NCBI RefSeq assembly: GCF_000720255.1
Contig: NZ_JOJE01000049.1
Location: forward strand, 1 to 55,552
Source of the DNA: Streptomyces griseus subsp. griseus
Lineage (GTDB): Bacteria > Actinomycetota > Actinomycetes > Streptomycetales > Streptomycetaceae
Length of the DNA: 55,552 nt
Direction: 5' to 3'
The notes under the pieces were generated by a model that worked only from the letters and a program-made list of their open reading frames with translations, ran no database searches and was not told the DNA's origin. This document shows, piece after piece, positions 50,659 to 55,552 of this stretch; the stretch's first letter is position 1, and every line of letters starts with the position of its first letter. A program made the translations under genes and the position numbers.

Positions 50659-50871
50659 GCTCGAAACTCCTCCTCCACAGGTCCGTGTACGGCAGTCTGA
50701 TCAGCCCGAGGCAGCGCGAGAAGGGCGCGAGTTGGCCATGTCCGGATCCTGAAGGTCTCGCCGATTGCCGGTCGACGTCAGCTTGGTCGGCACCGAAGCC
50801 GATGACTCGCATCGACCCCATCCTTGGCATCATCACCATGGCTCGTTGCCGGCACTGAAACGGAGACGCTC

Positions 50872-52209
50872 GTGGGGGACAGATGGCGGCTGTTGCTGGG
50901 GGAGCGGCAGGTCATGTTCGGCAAGAACAAGTTTCCGTCGCGGCTCATGGCCATCTTCCAAGAAGAAGACAAGTACATGCAGGACGACTGGGCTCAAGCC
51001 GTCGACCAGCTCAACAGCGTTCCCTTGGGCGAAGAGATCCCGCCAGAGCTTCAGGAACTTGCAACGCTCATCGAGTTGGACGATGACGTCGACACGTTTG
51101 ACCGTTTTGGCTACCGCACCACAGTCGCAACCGTCCTTGCCCGACTGAAGCTCATGGGCTTCACGCCCGAGGCCAGCAGGCGCTCGATGGCAGAGATCCG
51201 CAGATCGAACCTCAAAGAGAACGGGGAAGCAGAAGAGATCCTCCTTGTATTTGGGAACCAGATCACCGAGCAAACACCTCATCAGATGTCTCCCGAGCAG
51301 GTCGTCGATAACGGACTCAAAGCCCATATCAAGGCTTGCACCCGCTACGGATTCAACGACAAGCATCTCGACCTGGTGGAGCTGAACTGCCTAGAGGCGT
51401 TGGCATACCATTTTGACGACGACTCGGATGATCCGAGGTTCCTCCTTGCAGCCATCCTGCATGGCCAGGATCCGCAGAACACAGTGACGATGGACCTGTC
51501 GGACCTTCTGGCGGCCGACTATTGCAACAGCTCTGAAGACCTGTCTGCCCAGGCCATCCGAGAGTTGAGCTCACTCACAGCGAACACAGGCCCCATCATC
51601 GTGATCACCGAAGGCAAGTTTGACGCCCAGGTCATACCTCGGGCGCTCAGACTCGTCCGTCCCGAAATCGCCGGATACTTCAAATTCTGGGACATCGAAA
51701 CGATGAAGGCCGCTGGTGGCGTCGATCAGGTCGTCAAAAACATGAGAAGTTTCGCGGCGGCCGGCGTCATGAACCGGGTGATCGGGATCTTGGACGACGA
51801 CACGGCAGGTCGGCAAGCTGAAAAGCTGCTTGCCAGCACTCCTCTGCCTGAACATTACGCAGTCTGCAGGCTGCCCGACCTCGACTATGCACATGCCTAT
51901 CCGACCGAAGGCCCCTCAGGGGCTTCCGTCGACGACGTGGCAGGTCGTGCATGTTCCGTGGAGTTCTACTTCGGACAGAATTGCCTTCTTGGAACAGACG
52001 GGAAGCTGGTCCCGGTCCGATGGAGGGGCCGCAACGATGCGATGAACGATCGCCAAGGGGAGCTCGTCAACAAACCCCACGTCCAGAGGCGCATCAAGGA
52101 GATGCTCCGATCCGCCGAAGCTGGGGAGGACCCCCTTGGGAGTGACTGGGACCCGATGCGACGCCTTGCTGAGAGGCTCGTGAACCTGGCAGTGCCTGAC
52201 CCCGAATGA
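50872..52209 (+). CDS. HEPN/Toprim-associated protein, putative defence nuclease
   Basis: 445 aa from GTG 50872 (GGAG 6 nt upstream), chosen because the protein then begins GDRWRLLLGERQVMFGKNK, typical of the HEPN/Toprim-associated N-terminal domain; a TTG at 50824 is an alternative. Residues about 240-350 are a Toprim fold: IVITEGKFDA with E247 and IGILDDDTAG with D308-D310. Toprim nucleases of this kind occur in phage-defence loci. Lower GC and more A/T-ending codons than neighbours point to recent transfer. The partner gene follows 139 nt later. Confidence 0.75.
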   Translation: MGDRWRLLLGERQVMFGKNKFPSRLMAIFQEEDKYMQDDWAQAVDQLNSVPLGEEIPPELQELATLIELDDDVDTFDRFGYRTTVATVLARLKLMGFTPEASRRSMAEIRRSNLKENGEAEEILLVFGNQITEQTPHQMSPEQVVDNGLKAHIKACTRYGFNDKHLDLVELNCLEALAYHFDDDSDDPRFLLAAILHGQDPQNTVTMDLSDLLAADYCNSSEDLSAQAIRELSSLTANTGPIIVITEGKFDAQVIPRALRLVRPEIAGYFKFWDIETMKAAGGVDQVVKNMRSFAAAGVMNRVIGILDDDTAGRQAEKLLASTPLPEHYAVCRLPDLDYAHAYPTEGPSGASVDDVAGRACSVEFYFGQNCLLGTDGKLVPVRWRGRNDAMNDRQGELVNKPHVQRRIKEMLRSAEAGEDPLGSDWDPMRRLAERLVNLAVPDPE

Positions 52210-52348
52210 CCACCCGAGGCGGTGAGCGGGCACGGCTGACTGCGACCGAGGACGCAGGCCGGGCCTCTCCGTCTCCGACGAGCCCGAGCGCTGATCTCAG
52301 AAACCACAGGACGGAACGGTGGTCGGTCACCGAGGATGTCTCGCTGTG

Positions 52349-53167
52349 ATGCAGACCCTCTCGAGTCCCACTCTGGCCGTCCTGATCAAGATCGCTGTCA
52401 CGCGAACGGCGAAGGAGATCCACACGAGCTTGCTCGCCGCCAACCTGGACCGGTTCATCACCGAGGCATCCTCCAAAGAGAGGCTCGTCCAGACGGTCTT
52501 GATGGACGCCCGGCGAGCGGCGCAGAAGGGCGACAAGGACGCCCACCGCGGCCTGCTTGCGTTCGCCAAGGAGCAGACGAGCGGCTTCCGGCACCCCGAC
52601 GAACTGGGTCCAGAGACTTTGCTGTTCCAGCTCAAGGACGCCCTTCTTGCAGACGGCTACGACCTCCAGTGGGACGACCCGAACATCCAGAAGGAGGCCG
52701 ACCTCGACAGCTGGATCGAAATCCGCAAGGGGCCCGTCGTCTATCACATCCGTCCGACTGAAGCGCCGGGCGTCGAGATGGCCAAGGAGATCAGCGGTCT
52801 GGAGGCGCAACTCGGCGCCGCCGGCTTTGAGGTCGCCCTCAACCACTACAAGCAGGCTGTCGACAACCTCAACCATCACAACTACGAGGCCAGCAACGGC
52901 GCCCTCCGCCCGATGCTCGAAGACGTGACCTTTCGAGTCGCGCAGAAGTACGGCTACACGGGCACCTCGGGCGGCAACGCCATCAACTTCATGGTCGACC
53001 AGAAGAAGGTCGTACCCGCAAAGTGGGGCCGACTCCTGCAGGGGGCCTGGGACATCTCGCACCCCGATGGGCCCCACCCTGGCCGATCCAACGCAGACGA
53101 GGCGCGCTTCAGGATGCTGATCATCACCAGCATCGTCCGAAGGCTGCTTCAGCACGCTGGACTCTGA
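52349..53167 (+). CDS. hypothetical protein next to the HEPN/Toprim gene
   Basis: 272 aa; start at ATG 52349 or GTG 52346 (GAGGA upstream), with GTG 52319 also possible. The N-terminal half is helical (LDRFITEASSKERLVQTVLM). The middle reads LDSWIEIRKGPVVYHIRPTE. The C-terminal 100 residues (NHYKQAVDNLNHHNYEASNG, then RSNADEARFRMLIITSIVRR) recall the helical HEPN-like domains of abortive-infection proteins, with a His-rich patch SHPDGPHPG. The identification is weak. It probably acts with the HEPN/Toprim protein. Confidence 0.65.
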   Translation: MQTLSSPTLAVLIKIAVTRTAKEIHTSLLAANLDRFITEASSKERLVQTVLMDARRAAQKGDKDAHRGLLAFAKEQTSGFRHPDELGPETLLFQLKDALLADGYDLQWDDPNIQKEADLDSWIEIRKGPVVYHIRPTEAPGVEMAKEISGLEAQLGAAGFEVALNHYKQAVDNLNHHNYEASNGALRPMLEDVTFRVAQKYGYTGTSGGNAINFMVDQKKVVPAKWGRLLQGAWDISHPDGPHPGRSNADEARFRMLIITSIVRRLLQHAGL

Positions 53168-53700
53168 TCCGACTGTCAATCTGTTGAAGCAGCCCCGGCC
53201 GACTGCGTCGCCGATGGCTGAGACGCGATAAAGAGCTATGCCCGGCCTATAGCTTCGCCTGCAGACGGTCAGTGGTCAGTTCCAAACAGCGCCCACAAGC
53301 CGGCGGACAACCGCACGCTGTGGGAGGAGATCGTCGGCGAACGGACGCCTCTTCCCCCAGCCTCGGCCGAGAGGACGACCACGTGATCACCTTCGCCGAG
53401 CAGCAGATCGACCGCACCTGCCGGGCAGGAGAAGAAGCCTGGTTCGTCAGCGACGCCCGGCCCATCCGCGACCACGGCCGGCCGACTGGTGGCATCACCG
53501 TTCCCGCGCACGCCCGTGCGGGGGCTCTGGTGGTCCGATGCGGATCACGCCAGTCGAGCGGGCCGCCGCCTCCGCCGCGCTGGGATGCCCGATGTGGGAG
53601 CTGGGGCCGTGTGCGGCCAGCTGATGCGCAGGTACGGGCGGTACGCGGCGATGTACTGCCGCGTGTGCCGGGCGGTCCTCAACGGGCCGTAACCGGGAAC
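53168..53700. other. element right end, remnants of small reading frames
   Basis: About 530 nt before the right attachment site. Frames with coding-like GC bias but without clean starts and stops include one ending at 53385 (DNRTLWEEIVGERTPLPPAS), one from GTG 53383 (ITFAEQQIDRTCRAGEEAWF) and a Cys-containing pair, MRITPVERAAASAALGCPMW and GRYAAMYCRVCRAVLNGP, in two different phases. The last two would form one small zinc-finger-like protein if a frameshift were repaired. I treat them as decayed. Confidence 0.35.
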
Positions 53701-53720
53701 TGCAACCAAAACTGCAACCA
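53701..53720. repeat. right copy of the 20-bp end motif (candidate integrase arm site)
   Basis: Identical to 6178-6197 and in the same orientation: two TGCAACC units 12 bp apart. It lies 62 bp inside the right attachment core. Confidence 0.7.
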
Positions 53721-53728
53721 CGGCACGA

Positions 53729-53763
53729 CGAAGGCTCCGACCGAGATCCGGTCGGAGCCTTCG
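53729..53763 (-). terminator. element-supplied tRNA-Ser terminator
   Basis: CGAAGGCTCCGACC / GGTCGGAGCCTTCG, a perfect 14-bp stem with a 7-nt loop, 20 nt after the 3' end of the rebuilt tRNA. The stem begins CGAAGG like the displaced chromosomal terminator at 5971-6004 but has a different core, so it came with the element. Confidence 0.75.
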
Positions 53764-53782
53764 TTTGCCCTGGTGGGCGGGT

Positions 53783-53836
53783 GCGGAGGATACGAGATTC
53801 GAACTCGTGAGGGGTTGCCCCCAACACGCTTTCCAA
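53783..53836 (-). repeat. right attachment site (tRNA-Ser 3' part carried by the element)
   Basis: 54 bp identical to 6028-6081. It supplies the 3' part of the functional tRNA-Ser, from the anticodon loop onward. Identity ends at 53837 where the chromosomal 5' half begins. Confidence 0.9.
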
Positions 53837-53868
53837 GCGTGCGCCCTAGGCCTCTAGGCGAATCCTCC
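53784..53868 (-). tRNA. tRNA-Ser(GGA)
   Basis: 85 nt with acceptor stem GGAGGAT / ATCCTCC and discriminator G, anticodon arm CACGC-TTGGAAA-GCGTG (anticodon GGA at 53832-53834), a long variable arm (TTGGGGGCAACCCC) typical of serine tRNAs, and T arm CGAGTTCGAATCTCG. CCA is not encoded. The gene is intact only because the integrated element restores its 3' part. Reads UCC/UCU codons. Confidence 0.93.
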
Positions 53869-53943
53869 GCCGGAAACATTACATGACCGAGAGGAGTGCT
53901 CGCGAACTCGTTCGCGGCCCCCGACATCAGGTAACCTGTGCGG

Positions 53944-54030
53944 AGCCCCTCACGCGGCGCTATCTGACTGAACTCCCCCAGGGCCGGAAGGCAGCAAGGG
54001 TAGGTTGGCTCTGGCGGGTGCGTGGGGGGC
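53944..54030 (+). ncRNA. ffs: signal recognition particle RNA (small bacterial type)
   Basis: The conserved apical SRP domain is present: GGGCCGGAAGGCAGCAAGGG with the GGAA tetraloop and the asymmetric AGCA loop. The ends pair as a long helix (GCCCCTCACGC with GCGTGGGGGC), giving about 87 nt, the size of the small scRNA of Streptomyces. It binds Ffh to target membrane and secreted proteins. A TAACCT box at 53932-53937 is a possible -10 element. Confidence 0.88.
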
Positions 54031-54080
54031 GTTTGCGTGCGCGGTCCGCTTTGTCAGTGGGCGCCTATAACCTCGTAGGC

Positions 54081-55552
54081 GTGTCGTCTCTCGCGCTGTA
54101 CCGCCGCTATCGCCCGGAGTCGTTCGCCGAGGTCATCGGGCAGGAGCATGTCACTGACCCGCTGCAGCAGGCGCTGCGGAACAACCGGGTCAATCACGCG
54201 TACCTGTTCAGCGGTCCGCGCGGTTGTGGCAAGACGACCAGCGCCCGCATCCTCGCCCGCTGCCTGAACTGCGAGCAAGGTCCCACGCCGACTCCGTGCG
54301 GCGAGTGCGAGTCCTGCAAGGACCTCGCGCGCAACGGGCCCGGTTCCATCGATGTCATCGAGATCGACGCGGCCTCTCACGGTGGTGTGGACGACGCCCG
54401 TGACCTGCGGGAAAAGGCCTTCTTCGGGCCCGCCCGCAGCCGCTACAAGATCTACATCATCGACGAGGCCCACATGGTCACGTCGGCCGGCTTCAACGCG
54501 CTGCTGAAGGTCGTCGAGGAGCCGCCGGAGCATCTCAAGTTCATCTTCGCCACGACCGAGCCCGAGAAGGTCATCGGGACCATCCGGTCCCGGACCCACC
54601 ACTACCCCTTCCGGCTCGTGCCCCCGGGCACCCTGCGGGACTACCTCGGCGAGGTGTGCCAGAAGGAGGACATCCCCGTCGAGGAGGGTGTGCTGCCGCT
54701 CGTCGTGCGGTCCGGTGCCGGGTCCGTGCGTGACTCCATGTCCGTCATGGACCAGCTCCTCGCCGGCGCGGCCGAGGACGGTGTGACGTATGCCATGGCG
54801 ACCTCGCTGCTCGGGTACACCGACGGGTCTCTGCTCGACTCCGTCGTGGAGGCCTTCGCCACCGGTGACGGATCCGCCGCCTTCGAGGTCGTCGACCGTG
54901 TCATCGAAGGTGGCAACGACCCCCGGCGGTTCGTGGCCGACCTGCTGGAGCGACTGCGCGACCTGGTGATCATCGCCGCCGTCCCGGACGCGGTGGAGAA
55001 AGGACTCATCGACGCCCCGGCCGACGTGCTGGAACGGATGCAGGCCCAGGCCGGCGTCTTCGGCGCCGCCGAGCTCAGCCGCGCCGCCGACCTGGTCAAC
55101 GAGGGTCTCACCGAGATGCGGGGAGCCAACTCGCCCCGCCTCCAGCTCGAGCTGATCTGCGCGCGCGTGCTGCTGCCCGCCACCTACGGCGACGAACGGT
55201 CCGTCATGGCCCGCCTCGACCGCCTGGAGCGCGGCGTGAACTTCTCGGCGGGCGGCGCGATGCCCGCCATGGGGTACGTCCCCGGCCCCGAGGCGCACGG
55301 AGGAGCGGCGGCGCAGGGCGGAGCGGGGGCGCAGGGCGGAGCGGCGGCGCAGGGTGGTCCCGCGCCGCACGGCGGTGGTCCGGCGCAGGGGGGTGCGCCT
55401 GCCGCCGCCGCGCCCATCCCGCCGGGGGGCGGTGCGGCCGCCGCCCGGGCCGCGGTGCGTGCTTCGGGACCGGCCTCGGCCGGCACGCCGGGGGCGCCCG
55501 GAACACCGGCCCAGCCTTCGGCTCCCACCCCCACCCACACGCCCGCCCCCGC
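54081..55552 (+). CDS. dnaX: DNA polymerase III gamma/tau subunit (partial, 3' end outside)
   Basis: 490 codons are seen from GTG 54081 to the window edge. It has RYRPESFAEVIGQEHV at the start, Walker A GPRGCGKTT (45-53), the zinc module C61-x2-C64...C73-x2-C76-x2-C79, Walker B IYIIDEAHM and sensor motifs including TIRSRTHHYPF. It is the clamp-loader ATPase of the replisome. From about codon 400 the tail becomes Gly/Ala/Gln/Pro-rich with degenerate AQGGA repeats, the usual disordered linker of actinobacterial tau. Right chromosomal flank; the gene order SRP RNA-dnaX is conserved in Streptomyces. Confidence 0.95.
   Translation, partial: MSSLALYRRYRPESFAEVIGQEHVTDPLQQALRNNRVNHAYLFSGPRGCGKTTSARILARCLNCEQGPTPTPCGECESCKDLARNGPGSIDVIEIDAASHGGVDDARDLREKAFFGPARSRYKIYIIDEAHMVTSAGFNALLKVVEEPPEHLKFIFATTEPEKVIGTIRSRTHHYPFRLVPPGTLRDYLGEVCQKEDIPVEEGVLPLVVRSGAGSVRDSMSVMDQLLAGAAEDGVTYAMATSLLGYTDGSLLDSVVEAFATGDGSAAFEVVDRVIEGGNDPRRFVADLLERLRDLVIIAAVPDAVEKGLIDAPADVLERMQAQAGVFGAAELSRAADLVNEGLTEMRGANSPRLQLELICARVLLPATYGDERSVMARLDRLERGVNFSAGGAMPAMGYVPGPEAHGGAAAQGGAGAQGGAAAQGGPAPHGGGPAQGGAPAAAAPIPPGGGAAAARAAVRASGPASAGTPGAPGTPAQPSAPTPTHTPAP

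Larger units (their letters stand above)
6028..53836. mobile_element. integrated mobilizable element in tRNA-Ser(GGA), about 47.8 kb
   Basis: The element is bounded by an identical 54-bp direct repeat equal to the 3' part of tRNA-Ser from the anticodon loop to the acceptor end, the usual target of actinobacterial tyrosine integrases. It encodes integrase, excisionase, a regulator, a replication ATPase, an SpdB-like protein, MobC, a relaxase and a ParB-like protein, but no FtsK/TraB pump or type IV secretion genes. It is best described as an integrative mobilizable element related to actinomycete integrative and conjugative elements. Predicted excised circle: 47,755 bp. Cargo: two defence blocks and two RiPP clusters. 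Excision has not been shown. Confidence 0.8.

Noticed and set aside
1..55552. CRISPR array or insertion sequence
   Set aside because: No regularly spaced repeats and no transposase-like protein were found; the only recombinase is the tyrosine integrase.

Overview
The window is a very GC-rich, actinobacterial chromosome segment, almost certainly Streptomyces. It has high third-position GC, GTG/TTG starts, DUF5753/DUF397, DUF317 and DUF2637 proteins, a pSAM2-like integrase, and dnaX next to the SRP RNA. No species can be named from the sequence alone.

Layout. Positions 1-6027 are left chromosomal flank: a Ser/Pro-rich protein end, a JAMM-type protein, a SnoaL-VOC fusion, a frameshifted cNMP-binding-protein remnant, a PAP2 membrane enzyme, an arginase-family protein and a CarD-like small protein. 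Positions 53837-55552 are right flank: the 5' half of tRNA-Ser(GGA), the SRP RNA and the 5' two thirds of dnaX. Between them lies an integrated mobilizable element of about 47.8 kb. It is bounded by a 54-bp direct repeat (6028-6081 and 53783-53836) that equals the tRNA-Ser 3' part from the anticodon loop to the end. An identical 20-bp motif lies just inside both ends (6178-6197, 53701-53720) and probably marks integrase arm sites.

Inside the element, left to right: (a) a defence block with a complete four-gene Wadjet operon (JetABCD-type, minus strand), an unknown divergent gene, a fusion of a deoxyribosyltransferase-like domain to a DUF559/Vsr-like nuclease, and a type III restriction-modification pair; (b) a mobility core with a tyrosine integrase carrying an unusual C-terminal extension, an excisionase, an XRE regulator, a DnaB/RepA-like replication ATPase, an iteron-like repeat cluster, SpdB-like DUF2637, MobC, a relaxase and a ParB-like protein (no FtsK/TraB pump or type IV secretion genes, so mobilizable rather than self-transmissible); (c) a lipoprotein, a zinc-ribbon protein and a DUF317 protein; (d) a cyclophane-type RiPP cluster (STAND-TPR protein, 67-aa precursor ending in WPWPL, radical SAM/SPASM maturase, GNAT acyltransferase); (e) an FxLD class I lanthipeptide cluster on the minus strand (precursor, LanB, LanC, PIMT-like methyltransferase, plus two unknown small genes); (f) regulators and a 2H phosphoesterase; (g) a second defence-like block against the right end (membrane Mrr-like nuclease, HEPN/Toprim protein, unknown partner).

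The element therefore combines plasmid-like replication and mobilization functions, an anti-plasmid system, restriction-modification, other nuclease candidates and two separate peptide-modification pathways. All functions are inferred from sequence motifs and gene context; no database search was run.
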